Below, one piece after another: positions 17,739-26,076 of a stretch of 64,000 nt of DNA. The stretch is taken from assembly GCA_029203165.1 (NCBI GenBank), contig CP119308.1, forward strand, positions 682,001-746,000. The letters are read 5' to 3'. Numbering within the stretch: the first letter of the stretch is position 1; each line of letters opens with the position of its first letter. Origin of the DNA: Candidatus Microbacterium colombiense (GTDB taxonomy: Bacteria > Actinomycetota > Actinomycetes > Actinomycetales > Microbacteriaceae). The notes beneath the pieces were generated by a model, which saw only the letters and a list, made by a program, of their open reading frames with translations, had not been told where the DNA came from and searched no databases. The position numbers were made by a program, and so were the translations under genes.

Positions 17739-18523
17739 GCCGTCACCGCCGATGCGTTCTCGGCGCGTGCGGGTCTGATCGAGATCTCATGCTGTCGGGC
17801 GGTGAGGGCATCGATCACCGCGAGGCGGCCGAGCAGCGGTTCGCCGGCGCCGGTCACGAGTTTGATCACCTCGCCCGCGAGCATCCCTCCGACCTGCACG
17901 CACAGGGCCCCGAGCACCCCGACCTGGGCGCAGCTGGGTGGTTCGCCCTCGGTGCCGACGGGGAAGAGATCGGCGAGCACCACCGGGTCACCTTCGGGCG
18001 GGCGCGACCAGAACACGGTGGCCTGCGCATGCCACTCCTGCACCGCGCCCCACACCAGCGGAAGACCCAGCGCCTCGGCGGCTGCGGCGACGTCGCGGCG
18101 GGTCGAGAAGGAGTCGCTCGTGTCGACGACGACGTCGGCGCCGCGCAGCAGTCGTTCGGCGTTGGCGCCGTCGAGGCGTTCGGGCATCTGGGCGACGACG
18201 GTCTGCGGGGCGAGCGCCGTGATGGCCCGCGCGGCCGATCGCGTCTTGTGCACGCCGACGTCGTCGATGCGGTGGGCGAGCTGTCGCTGGAGGTTCGTGA
18301 GCTCGACCACGTCGTCATCGATCACGGTGATCGACCCGACGCCCGCCGCCGCGAGGGCGAGCAGCACGGGAGAGCCGATTCCGCCGGCGCCGACCACGGT
18401 CACCCGTGCGGCGTTCAGCCGGCGCTGCCCCTCCTCACCGATGCCGGCGAGCACCGCATGCCGCGCGGTGCGGACGAGCTCGGTCGGGTCGAGAGCGGGC
18501 GCGGGCTGCACGAGGGGCTGCAT
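17735..18523 (-). CDS. moeB: MoeB/ThiF-type sulfur-carrier adenylyltransferase
   Basis: 262 residues, E1-like. ATP-binding GAGGIGSPVLLALAAAGVG, the acidic VIDDDVVELTNLQRQ, and DTSDSF are typical. It should adenylate the Gly-Gly end of MoaD. It lacks a C-terminal rhodanese domain found in many actinobacterial MoeB proteins, and the zinc-binding Cys pairs are not evident, so a separate sulfurtransferase may be needed. Start ATG 18523 lies 6 nt after TACGCT, suggesting a leaderless transcript. Confidence 0.85.
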   Translation of the reverse strand: MQPLVQPAPALDPTELVRTARHAVLAGIGEEGQRRLNAARVTVVGAGGIGSPVLLALAAAGVGSITVIDDDVVELTNLQRQLAHRIDDVGVHKTRSAARAITALAPQTVVAQMPERLDGANAERLLRGADVVVDTSDSFSTRRDVAAAAEALGLPLVWGAVQEWHAQATVFWSRPPEGDPVVLADLFPVGTEGEPPSCAQVGVLGALCVQVGGMLAGEVIKLVTGAGEPLLGRLAVIDALTARQHEISIRPARAENASAVTA

Positions 18524-18572
18524 GAGTTCAGCGTATGCCCGCGGCCGCGATGCGGGGTCAGGCGGGCGAGCC

Positions 18573-18670
18573 GTTCACAACTCCTCAGAAGCGGGGGTCG
18601 CGCGGGTGCCCCCTCGCGCCAGGGCGTGGTGTGCGCCGCCGGGGGAGGCGAGTCTTGAGGAGTTGTGAAC
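18573..18670. repeat. Palindromic repeat family A, copy 1 (98 bp)
   Basis: GTTCACAACTCCTCA at 18573-18587 and its exact reverse complement at 18656-18670. The interior is GC-rich and not shared with the other copies. This copy overlaps the 3' end of the sigma factor gene and supplies its last ~31 codons and stop. Other copies: 24689-24774, 37915-38000, 48780-48865. Confidence 0.9.
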
Positions 18671-19213
18671 GCGGCGCACGGCGGCCTCCAGCGCCGCCTC
18701 GAGTCGGCGGAGCGCCCGCATGTGGCGGGTGCGCGCGGTCGACTCGTTGAGGTGCAACAGTCGTGCGGCCTCGGCGATCGTGAAGTCGTCCCAGTAGATG
18801 AGCATCAGGAGCTCCCTCGCCCGTTCGTCGAGATGACCCAACGCCACGCGCACGTCATCGGCACGCATCGCCGTCTCGACGATCGTTTCCGCCGAGTCGA
18901 TCAGGGGCGCCGTGTGCTGGAGGTGAGCGCGCAACGCGTCGGCGAGATCGAGTGACTTCAGCGCGTGCCGACGATGCTCGCGCAGCACATTCCGCGCGAT
19001 GCCGAAGCACCACATCCGGGCGGCCTCGTCGGTCGTGGGTACCCGCGCGCCCTTCTCCCACAGGATGAGGAGCACCTTCCCGAGCAGGTCGGCGGCGTCC
19101 TCGCGGGGACTCACACGGTGCGCGAGATAGCGGAGCAGGTCATCGGCGTTGTCCTGCACGACGATCTCGACCCACGCACCGATCTCCTCAGGGAGCGACC
19201 GTCGCCGGTTCAA
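18575..19213 (-). CDS. ECF-like sigma factor with repeat-encoded C-terminal tail
   Basis: About 212 residues from TTG 19213, which overlaps the preceding stop as TTGA and has GGGAG upstream; an earlier start at 19255 would extend into the preceding gene. Region 2 (LLRYLAHRVSPREDAADLLGKV, AARMWCFGIARNVLREHRR) and region 4 (ALGHLDERARELLMLIYWDDFTIAEAARLLHLNESTARTR as a helix-turn-helix) are clear. After AVRRVH the frame runs through palindromic repeat copy 1, giving a low-complexity Ala/Gly/Arg tail ending EEL. The upstream membrane protein may be its regulator. Confidence 0.8.
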   Translation of the reverse strand: MNRRRSLPEEIGAWVEIVVQDNADDLLRYLAHRVSPREDAADLLGKVLLILWEKGARVPTTDEAARMWCFGIARNVLREHRRHALKSLDLADALRAHLQHTAPLIDSAETIVETAMRADDVRVALGHLDERARELLMLIYWDDFTIAEAARLLHLNESTARTRHMRALRRLEAALEAAVRRVHNSSRLASPGGAHHALARGGTRATPASEEL

Positions 19214-19818
19214 TGGAGCACTCCCGCGCAGTCCATCGTGCTGCCGGAGGACCACTCGTCATGCAGCAGTTCCTCGGGGATCTCGGCCCAGATCAGATCC
19301 GTCGCTTCCATGAACGAGAACGTGTCGCGAAGCTGAGGGGTGTCGACCTCCAGGTCGTCATCCGGTCCGGGAACGAACGGGTTCGCGATCGCCTTGTCGT
19401 AAATGCGCTGTCCTATGCCCGTCCAATCGTGCCCGCTCACGAAGTCGGCGAGTCGCTCGTCGGCAGCGGACCGGTCGACGGGATCGCCGAAGTACAGTCC
19501 GTAGCGGCAGCTGACCTCGACACCGGTGTCGGTCGTGTAGATGATCGGGAACTCCACGTCGAGCTGAACCTGCGTGTCGTTCACGCTCAGTTGCAGGGGG
19601 ATCAGCACGGCAGCCCCGGTAGCCGCGACAAGCACGCCGAGGCCGAGAGGGATGATCGTCCGGCGCCGCCGCCACCACGGAACCCTGGTCGTGGAGCCCG
19701 CGGCAGCCGCGGCACGGGCGTCGGTGGACATCCGCCTCACGAGGTCGCGAAGCTCGGCGTCCTCGCCGTCCGGGACCGGATCGGCGGACACGAGATCCGA
19801 TTGCAACCGTTCGTTCAT
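19210..19818 (-). CDS. Single-span membrane protein, possible anti-sigma-like partner
   Basis: 202 residues: cytosolic N-terminus of about 55 residues (ELRDLVRRMSTDARAA), one membrane span (IIPLGLGVLVAATGAAVLI, about 57-77) and an extracytoplasmic domain with acidic clusters. Topology is that of an anti-sigma factor, but no zinc-binding HxxxCxxC is present and I recognise no family. It precedes and overlaps the sigma factor gene by 4 nt. GAGGAG lies upstream of the ATG. Confidence 0.7.
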   Translation of the reverse strand: MNERLQSDLVSADPVPDGEDAELRDLVRRMSTDARAAAAAGSTTRVPWWRRRRTIIPLGLGVLVAATGAAVLIPLQLSVNDTQVQLDVEFPIIYTTDTGVEVSCRYGLYFGDPVDRSAADERLADFVSGHDWTGIGQRIYDKAIANPFVPGPDDDLEVDTPQLRDTFSFMEATDLIWAEIPEELLHDEWSSGSTMDCAGVLH

Positions 19819-19926
19819 GGTTCGCTCCTCATCATCGTCGTTCTACAGAGCACATGACGGGATGAGATGAACCGTCTCAGATCCGCTTCAATCGTGCACC
19901 GCACTGATCGCCCCTACGGTGGAGCC

Positions 19927-20319
19927 ATGAGCGAGACCGAGCGGGGCAAGGCGGAGCGGAGGAAGCGCCAGCGTCTCGAGCTGTGGGAGCGGCAGAATCG
20001 GCAGCTGAGGGCGAGCGATCCACCGCGGCTCGACGACGGGCGGCGACTGATCCGGATGTACGCCGAGTACGGCGACGAGGGAGACCTGCCGCTCTGGGAG
20101 GACTTCGCCGAACACAGCTTCGTCGACCGCGACACGTTCCCGATCTCGGAGGATCTCCTCGACGCGTTGGTGGCGTGGAACGCGGAGTGGCAACGTTGGA
20201 CGGAAGGTGTCGATGACGCCGTCGTGGAGCGGTCGATCGCGAACGGCAGGGCGTATGTCGCGCGGCTGCGGACCGAGCTCTACGGCATCGCGGAGATCCG
20301 GGCCGAGTTCGAGCACTAG
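19927..20319 (+). CDS. Hypothetical charged cytosolic protein
   Basis: 130 residues, very rich in Arg/Glu/Trp (RRKRQRLELWERQNRQ near the start; YAEYGDEGDLPLWEDF mid-way). No signal, no membrane span and no family recognised. ATG 19927 is chosen over an upstream frame because TACGGT at 19915-19920 sits 6 nt before it, the leaderless pattern used repeatedly here. Divergent from the sigma/membrane-protein pair. Confidence 0.7.
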   Translation: MSETERGKAERRKRQRLELWERQNRQLRASDPPRLDDGRRLIRMYAEYGDEGDLPLWEDFAEHSFVDRDTFPISEDLLDALVAWNAEWQRWTEGVDDAVVERSIANGRAYVARLRTELYGIAEIRAEFEH

Positions 20320-20356
20320 CCGACGCATTCTGTAGACATCACCGAGTTCGTCGCCG

Positions 20357-20387
20357 GTGCGGAGAATTTATCCACTTAGTTCCGCAC
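20357..20387. promoter_or_regulatory. Inverted repeat upstream of the Mop/TOBE regulator
   Basis: GTGCGGA (20357-20363) and TCCGCAC (20381-20387) are exact inverted arms 17 bp apart, with an AT-rich middle (AATTTATCC) unusual for this genome. It ends 7 bp before the -10 box TAGAGT (20394-20399) of the regulator-modABC operon, so it covers the -35 zone: a likely operator. Confidence 0.6.
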
Positions 20388-20405
20388 ACGCGGTAGAGTC
20401 GACTC

Positions 20406-20798
20406 ATGCAGACCTACCGAATCGCCCGCGCGGCGCAACTGCTCGGGGTGAGCGACGACACCGTCCGCCGATGGATCGATCAGGGGCTGCTGCCCGTGAC
20501 CGACGCGGTTCCTGCGCAGATCCCCGGTGACGCGCTCGCGAATCGTGCGGTCCAGCTCGCGGAAGAAGCGACGACGGCCGACGACGTGCTCTCGAGCGCG
20601 CGCAACCGCTTCGTCGGGCTCGTCACGCGCGTGCAGATCGACGGGCTCATGGCGCAGGTCGACATCCAGTCCGGTCCGCATCGCGTCGTCTCGCTGATGT
20701 CGGCCGAGGCCGCGCGCGAGCTGCGCCTCGAGATCGGCTCCCTCGCCACCGCATCCGTCAAGGCCACCCAGGTCGTCGTCGAAATACCGAAAGGCTGA
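20406..20798 (+). CDS. HTH-TOBE (Mop) molybdate-responsive regulator
   Basis: 130 residues. Residues 1-55 are a MerR/excisionase-type helix-turn-helix (IARAAQLLGVSDDTVRRWID); residues 65-130 are a TOBE/Mop domain (SARNRFVGLVTRVQIDGLMAQVDIQ), which binds molybdate or tungstate oxyanions. Position just before modA with a 1-nt gap, and an inverted repeat in its promoter, suggest it controls modABC in response to molybdate. Leaderless-type start: TAGAGT then 6 nt then ATG. Confidence 0.88.
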   Translation: MQTYRIARAAQLLGVSDDTVRRWIDQGLLPVTDAVPAQIPGDALANRAVQLAEEATTADDVLSSARNRFVGLVTRVQIDGLMAQVDIQSGPHRVVSLMSAEAARELRLEIGSLATASVKATQVVVEIPKG

Positions 20799-20799
20799 C

Positions 20800-21582
20800 A
20801 TGAACCGCACGCTCCGCCGCTCCGCCACAGCTCTCCTCGCCGCGGCCGCCCTCGCTCTCACGGGGTGCGCCAGCGCCGCTGAGACCTCTCCGTCGCCGTC
20901 GGCCACCACCGCCGAGAGCAACCTGACCGGTGAGCTCACGGTCTACGCCGCCGCCTCGCTGTCGGGCGCATTCGATGCGATCGGTGAGGCGTTCACGGCT
21001 GAGAACCCCGATGTGACGATCAGCCCGGTCTACGACGGTTCGTCGACCCTGGTCACCCAGATCCTCGAGGGCGCCCCGGCCGATGTGTTCGCCTCGGCAG
21101 ACGAGGCGAACATGGAGAAGGCGGGGGATGCCGCGAGCGACCCGACCCTGTTCGCCTCGAACACGCTCGTGATCGCCGTGCCTGCGGGCAACCCGGGCGG
21201 CGTGGAATCCCTCGCCGATCTCGCCGACGTCACCACGGTGCTGTGTGCTCCCGAGGTGCCGTGCGGCGCGGCATCCGCGAAGCTTCTCGATGCCGCGGGC
21301 GTCACGGTCGAGCCAGCGAGCCTCGAGCAGAACGTCACCGCGGTGCTGACGAAGGTCGCCGCCTCCGAGGCCGACGCCGGTCTGGTCTACGCGACCGATG
21401 TGATCGGCCGCGACGACGTCGAGGTCATCGTGCCCGACGGCGCCGACGAGGTCGTCAACCACTACCCGATCGCCGCCCTCGCGGATGCCGACAACCCCGA
21501 AGCCGCGGCGGCGTTCGTCGCCTTCGTGCTCTCGGATGCGGGTCAGAAGATCCTCGCGGACTTCGGCTTCGGGGCACCGTGA
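20800..21582 (+). CDS. modA: Molybdate ABC transporter substrate-binding lipoprotein ModA
   Basis: 260 residues. Signal with lipobox LTGC (Cys23) then the ModA fold: LTVYAAASLSGAFDAIGEAF, PVYDGSSTLVTQI, GAPADVFASADEANM, DADAGLVYATDV. Binds molybdate outside the membrane and delivers it to ModBC. Immediately downstream of the Mop regulator and overlapping modB by 4 nt (GTGA). Confidence 0.95.
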   Translation: MNRTLRRSATALLAAAALALTGCASAAETSPSPSATTAESNLTGELTVYAAASLSGAFDAIGEAFTAENPDVTISPVYDGSSTLVTQILEGAPADVFASADEANMEKAGDAASDPTLFASNTLVIAVPAGNPGGVESLADLADVTTVLCAPEVPCGAASAKLLDAAGVTVEPASLEQNVTAVLTKVAASEADAGLVYATDVIGRDDVEVIVPDGADEVVNHYPIAALADADNPEAAAAFVAFVLSDAGQKILADFGFGAP

Positions 21583-22364
21583 GTTCCGGCGGGCGCGGCT
21601 ACGCCCCGCGCGCGCTCGCCGTTCCGGCCCTGATCGGGTTGGCGTTCCTGATTCTTCCGCTCACGGCGCTCGTCGCCCGCGTGAACTGGGGCACATTCGT
21701 CGCTGACGTCACCTCGCCCGCCGCGCTGTCGGCGCTCGCGCTGTCGCTCGGCACCGGTCTGATCGCCACCGTCGTGTGCATCGTCGTCGGGGTGCCGCTG
21801 GCGTTGTACATCGCGCGCTCCGGCCCACGGCTGGCCGCGGTGCTGCGGGCGGCGGTCACCGTTCCCCTCGTGCTGCCGCCGATGGTCGGTGGCGTCGCGC
21901 TGCTGTACCTGTTCGGGCGTGCGGGGTGGCTCGGCGGGTTGGGCCTGTCGTTCAGCACCCCGGCGGTCGTGCTCGCGCAGACCTTCGTCGCACTGCCGTT
22001 CCTGGTGCTCGCGGTCGAGGGCGCGGTGCGCACCTCGGGCGTCGAGTACGAGCGCACCGCCGCAGCTCTCGGTGCCGGGCGGTGGACGATCCTCCGCCGC
22101 ATCACCCTTCCTCTCGCGGCACCGGGCATCGTGGCGGGCGTGGTGCTCTGCTTCGCCCGCGCGATCGGTGAGTTCGGAGCGACGGCGCTGTTCGCCGGCA
22201 ACCGACCAGGGGTGACGCAGACCATGCCCCTCGCGATCTACACCGCGTTCAACGGCGCCGGGGTGACGCAGGGGGCGGCGGTCGCCCTCGCGCTCCTCCT
22301 GCTCGCGACCGCGATCGCCGTGCTGCTGCTGGTGCGTGGATGGCGACCGGGAGCCGCCCGATGA
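21579..22364 (+). CDS. modB: Molybdate ABC transporter permease ModB
   Basis: 261 residues with five to six membrane spans; the EAA loop reads EYERTAAALGAGRWTILRRITLPLAAPGI and a later ARAIGEFGATALFAG is typical of ModB/CysT permeases. GTG start overlaps the modA stop. Overlaps modC by 4 nt. Confidence 0.94.
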   Translation: MSSGGRGYAPRALAVPALIGLAFLILPLTALVARVNWGTFVADVTSPAALSALALSLGTGLIATVVCIVVGVPLALYIARSGPRLAAVLRAAVTVPLVLPPMVGGVALLYLFGRAGWLGGLGLSFSTPAVVLAQTFVALPFLVLAVEGAVRTSGVEYERTAAALGAGRWTILRRITLPLAAPGIVAGVVLCFARAIGEFGATALFAGNRPGVTQTMPLAIYTAFNGAGVTQGAAVALALLLLATAIAVLLLVRGWRPGAAR

Positions 22365-23410
22365 GCGCGGGCCTGCGTGCGCACGTCGTCGTGGCGCGCG
22401 AACACTTCCCGGTCGATGTCGAGCTCGAGGTGGCCACGGGCGAGACGGTCGCCGTGATGGGGCCGAGCGGCGCGGGCAAGTCGACGCTGCTGCAGGCTCT
22501 CGCCGGACTCGAGTCGCTCGATGCCGGAGAGATCGAGGTCGACGGCAGGGTCGTCGATCATGTCGCGTCACCGTCGGTGCGGACGGCGCCGATGGATCGC
22601 GGCATCGTGCTGCTCGGACAGGACGCACGCCTGTTCCCGCACTTGAGCGTGCGCGAGAACGTCGCCTTCGGGCCTCGCGCCGCCGGCGTCGAGGCCCGCA
22701 CGGCACGCGACGCCGCAGATGAGTGGGTCGCCCGGGTCGGCCTGCCCGGTGCCGGCGATCGGATGCCGCGGGAGCTGTCCGGCGGCGAGGGGCAACGCGT
22801 CGCCGTCGCCCGCGCGCTCGCCGCGTCGCCCCGTGCGGTGCTGCTCGACGAACCTCTGGTCGCGCTCGATCCGCAGACAGCGGGGGAGATCCGACGGATG
22901 CTGCGGGAGCAGCTCGCGGGGATCACGACCGTCGCCGTCACGCACGACGCCGCCGACGCGGTCGCGCTGGCCGATCGGCTCATCGTCGTCGAATCGGGGC
23001 GCGTGACCCAGACCGGCGGGGTGCGGGATGTGCTGGCGGCTCCGGCATCCGATTTCGTCGCCGCGATCGCGGGCGTCAATCGTCTGCCGGGATTCGCATC
23101 GGACGGCGGGTGGCGCGGCGGGGAGATGCGCCTCGTCAGTGCCGATCCGTCATCGCAGGCGCTCGCCGCTGCGGACGGTGGCGCGCTCGCCGCCGTGTTC
23201 CGCCCGGAGGATGTGCAGGTCGTCGCCGAATCGCCGGACGCGTGGCACACCGGCATCCTCCGAATCGAGCCGACCGTCGCCGGGGTGCGGGTGCACACGG
23301 CTGCCGGGGCGGTCGACATGGCTGTCGCGGATGCGATCGGACTCGCCCCGGGTATGTCGCTGCACCTGCGGATCGAGCCGGCGCACGTGCGCTTCGTGCG
23401 GATGGAATGA
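22361..23410 (+). CDS. modC: Molybdate ABC transporter ATPase ModC
   Basis: 349 residues: Walker A GPSGAGKST, a signature loop LSGGEGQRVAVARAL, Walker B AVLLDEPLVALD, switch His in VAVTHDAADA, and a C-terminal TOBE/MOP-like domain (ILRIEPTVAGVRVHTAAGAV). Energises ModAB molybdate import. Start ATG 22361 chosen for the 4-nt overlap with modB; the gene is followed by a 147-bp gap before moaA. Confidence 0.94.
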   Translation: MSAGLRAHVVVAREHFPVDVELEVATGETVAVMGPSGAGKSTLLQALAGLESLDAGEIEVDGRVVDHVASPSVRTAPMDRGIVLLGQDARLFPHLSVRENVAFGPRAAGVEARTARDAADEWVARVGLPGAGDRMPRELSGGEGQRVAVARALAASPRAVLLDEPLVALDPQTAGEIRRMLREQLAGITTVAVTHDAADAVALADRLIVVESGRVTQTGGVRDVLAAPASDFVAAIAGVNRLPGFASDGGWRGGEMRLVSADPSSQALAAADGGALAAVFRPEDVQVVAESPDAWHTGILRIEPTVAGVRVHTAAGAVDMAVADAIGLAPGMSLHLRIEPAHVRFVRME

Positions 23411-23522
23411 CTGCGCGGCGGTCGCCCGTGCCGCCTCTGCTCGCCCCGGACCCTGCCCGCCCCGGACCCTGGCAATTTGCCGGTCGAGGACGCCATGCGG
23501 CCCTCCGCCGGGACGCGCGGGA

Positions 23523-23561
23523 TAGTCTCGAAAGATGACGGGGAGCGAGGACGCGCCATGA
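23523..23561 (+). promoter_or_regulatory. Leaderless -10 box and 8-codon leader ORF coupled to moaA
   Basis: TAGTCT at 23523-23528 is followed after 6 nt by ATG 23535, which opens an 8-codon frame (MTGSEDAP) whose TGA (23559-23561) overlaps the moaA ATG (23558-23560). The leader ORF also contains the moaA Shine-Dalgarno (GGGAGCGAGG). This looks like a leaderless leader peptide translationally coupled to moaA. Confidence 0.55.
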
Positions 23562-24652
23562 CGACCGTGCCGGTCGTGATCGGTCGCCGCGCCCCGATCA
23601 CCGCGTCGACATCGGCAGCGGCGACATCCGCAGCGTCGGGCGACGGACTGCTCGTCGACGCCCACGGCCGCGTGCACCGCGATCTGCGCATCTCGCTGAC
23701 CGACCGCTGCTCGCTGCGGTGCACCTACTGCATGCCCGAGCAGGGCAACGAGTGGCTCGCGCGCACCAGCATCCTCTCGACCGACGAGATCGTGGAAGTG
23801 GCCGAGATCGCCGCATCCCTCGGCATCCGCACGTTCCGGTTGACCGGAGGTGAGCCGCTGCTGCGGACCGACATCGTCGACGTGGTGCGCCGGATCGCCC
23901 GCATCGAGGGTGCCGACGGACCGGTCGAGGTCGCCATGACCACGAACGGCATCAGTCTCGCCGCGAAGCTCCCGGCCCTGATCGACGCCGGACTCACGCG
24001 GCTCAACATCAGCATCGACACCGTGAACCGGCAACGGTTCGCCGACCTCACCCGCCGCGACCGGCTCGACGACGTGTTCGAGGGCATCGCCGCGGCCGCG
24101 GCATCCGAACTCCGGCCGCTCAAGCTCAACGCGGTCGCGATGCGCGGGGTGAACGATGACGAGCTCGTCGACCTGGTGGAGTTCGCGATGGGCGTCGGCG
24201 CGCAGCTGCGCTTCATCGAACAGATGCCCCTCGATGCCGGGCACACGTGGGATCGCGCTTCGATGGTCACGCGCGAGGAGATCCTGGCGTCGCTGAGCGA
24301 GCGGTGGACGCTCGAACCTGTCGCCGGCCGCGGGGGAGCGCCGGCCGAGAAATGGCGGATCGATGGCGGCCCGCACGAGGTGGGCGTGATCGCCTCGGTC
24401 ACTGCGCCGTTCTGCGGGGCGTGCGACCGGTTGCGGCTCACGGCCGACGGGCAGTTCCGCAACTGCCTGTTCTCGCTGACCGAGTACGACCTCGCCGGCA
24501 TCCTGCGCGCCGACGACTCGGTCGCCGGTCACCGCTCGGACGCCATCGCCGCACTGCTGCGCTCCTGCGTGCACGGCAAGCTGCCCGGTCACGCGATCGA
24601 TGACCCGTCGTTCCTGCAGCCGGCGCGCGGGATGAACGCGATCGGCGGCTGA
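23558..24652 (+). CDS. moaA: GTP 3',8-cyclase MoaA (radical SAM)
   Basis: 364 residues. Radical-SAM cluster CSLRCTYC (Cys51, Cys55, Cys58), FRLTGGEPLLR, TTNGISL, LNISIDTV, a C-terminal second [4Fe-4S] set beginning PFCGACDRLRLTADG and ending in the conserved Gly-Gly (AIGG). Makes the first Moco intermediate from GTP; MoaC acts next. Separated from moaC by modABC, an unusual split of the pathway, but in the same block. Start supported by GAGG 7 nt upstream and overlap with a tiny leader ORF. Confidence 0.97.
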   Translation: MTTVPVVIGRRAPITASTSAAATSAASGDGLLVDAHGRVHRDLRISLTDRCSLRCTYCMPEQGNEWLARTSILSTDEIVEVAEIAASLGIRTFRLTGGEPLLRTDIVDVVRRIARIEGADGPVEVAMTTNGISLAAKLPALIDAGLTRLNISIDTVNRQRFADLTRRDRLDDVFEGIAAAAASELRPLKLNAVAMRGVNDDELVDLVEFAMGVGAQLRFIEQMPLDAGHTWDRASMVTREEILASLSERWTLEPVAGRGGAPAEKWRIDGGPHEVGVIASVTAPFCGACDRLRLTADGQFRNCLFSLTEYDLAGILRADDSVAGHRSDAIAALLRSCVHGKLPGHAIDDPSFLQPARGMNAIGG

Positions 24653-24688
24653 CTCCGGCGCGGTGGCGGCTCGCCTCGCTGGCCGGCC

Positions 24689-24774
24689 GTTCACAACTCC
24701 TCAGAGAACGGTCGTTCCGGGCGCTATCGGGCGTCTGCAGGGCCGAAACGGCGCGTTTCTCCGGAGTTATGAAC
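24689..24774. repeat. Palindromic repeat family A, copy 2 (86 bp)
   Basis: Left end GTTCACAACTCCTCA (24689-24703); right end variant CCGGAGTTATGAAC (24761-24774), an inverted match with a few changes. Lies between the convergent moaA and M20 hydrolase genes. The right-end variant is the same as in copy 3. Confidence 0.85.
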
Positions 24775-24809
24775 GGCGCGCAGCGGCGGTGTACCGCGAG
24801 CGACGCGAT

Positions 24810-26024
24810 CTAGGCCAGGAACTCGCGCGCCGCGGCCGACAGGGCGGTGACGCCGACCTCGATCGTGGGGTGGATCTCCGGCGCGAAGAACGGCGAGTGG
24901 TTCGTCGGGATCTCGCTGTCGAGCGTGCCCGCCGCCATCGCCGCGGCGAATCGTGCCGGATCCACGCCGCCCCAGAACCAGAAGACGAGCGGCGCGCCGC
25001 TGTCGCGGGCGAACCACGACACGTCCTCGCTGCCCGTGAACATGCCGGGGTCGATCACGGCGCTCTCGCCCAGCGCGCGCTGCAGCGCCGTGGTCACGCG
25101 GGCCGTGGCCTCGTCGTCGTTGATCGTGGGCGGCAGCGTGTGGTCGGTGCGGATCTCGGGCTCCTTCACGGCTCCCGACGCCGCGGCCTCGGCGCGCACG
25201 ATGCGCTCCACACTCGCGAGCACCTTGTCGCGCATCTCGTCGTTCGGGTAGCGCAGGCTGAGCTCGAGTGTCGCCTCCGCCGGGATGATGTTGTTCTTCA
25301 ATCCGGCATGGATCGATCCGACCGTGACCACGGCGACGTCGCGGGGGTCGACCTCGCGCGAGGCGATCGTCTGCAGGCGCATGACGGTGGCCGCGGCCAT
25401 CACGATCGGGTCGATCGTGGAGTGCGGGCGGGAGCCGTGTCCGCCGCGCCCGTGCAGCGTGACGGTCAGTCCGTCGGATGCCGCCATCTGGGTGCCGGGG
25501 CGCACGCCGATCGTTCCGGCGGGGAGCGGCGTCACATGCTGGCCGAGCACGACGTCGGGCTTCGGCACGAGGTCGAGCAGCCCCGCGTCGAGCATGGCGC
25601 GAGCGCCCGCGCCGTACTCCTCGGCGGGCTGGATCAGCACGACCAGCGTGCCCGTCCACTCGGCCCGATCCGCCACGAGCTTCTCGACCGCGCCGACCAT
25701 CGCGGTCACGTGCATGTCGTGGCCGCAGGCGTGCATGACCGGCACGGTGTTGCCGGCGGGGTCGATGCCGGTGGCGGTGCTCGCGTACGACAGTCCGGTC
25801 TGCTCGCCGACAGGCAGAGCATCCATGTCGGCGCGCAGCCACACCACGGGGCCGTCGCCGTTCGCGAGCACTCCGACGACTCCGGTGATACCGATGCCCT
25901 CCTGCACGTCGAGCCCCAGGTCACGCAGGTGCGCGGCGGCGATGCCGGCGGTGCGGGTCTCCTGGAACGAGAGCTCGGGATGCTGGTGCAGGTCGATGTA
26001 GAGCGCTTCGAGATCGATCGTCAT
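24810..26024 (-). CDS. M20-family amidohydrolase (N-acyl-amino-acid/IAA-amino-acid hydrolase-like)
   Basis: 404 residues. Di-metal ligands in MHACGHDMH and PAEEYGAGA, a dimerisation domain with TLHGRGGHGSRPH and a C-terminal catalytic part GSEDVSWF plus NHSPFFAPE, the pattern of M20D peptidases. Such enzymes remove acyl or amino-acid groups from amide conjugates; exact substrate unknown. Start ATG 26024 follows TAGGCT by 7 nt on the minus strand, a leaderless-type start. No obvious tie to its neighbours. Confidence 0.88.
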   Translation of the reverse strand: MTIDLEALYIDLHQHPELSFQETRTAGIAAAHLRDLGLDVQEGIGITGVVGVLANGDGPVVWLRADMDALPVGEQTGLSYASTATGIDPAGNTVPVMHACGHDMHVTAMVGAVEKLVADRAEWTGTLVVLIQPAEEYGAGARAMLDAGLLDLVPKPDVVLGQHVTPLPAGTIGVRPGTQMAASDGLTVTLHGRGGHGSRPHSTIDPIVMAAATVMRLQTIASREVDPRDVAVVTVGSIHAGLKNNIIPAEATLELSLRYPNDEMRDKVLASVERIVRAEAAASGAVKEPEIRTDHTLPPTINDDEATARVTTALQRALGESAVIDPGMFTGSEDVSWFARDSGAPLVFWFWGGVDPARFAAAMAAGTLDSEIPTNHSPFFAPEIHPTIEVGVTALSAAAREFLA

Positions 26025-26076
26025 GGCCCCGAGCCTAGCTGCGCCCGCGTCCGGGTGCCCGGGCGGATCGCGCGGG

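Noticed and set aside
23411..23557. Molybdenum-cofactor riboswitch before moaA
   Set aside because: No convincing aptamer structure; a leaderless leader ORF explains the immediate upstream sequence better.
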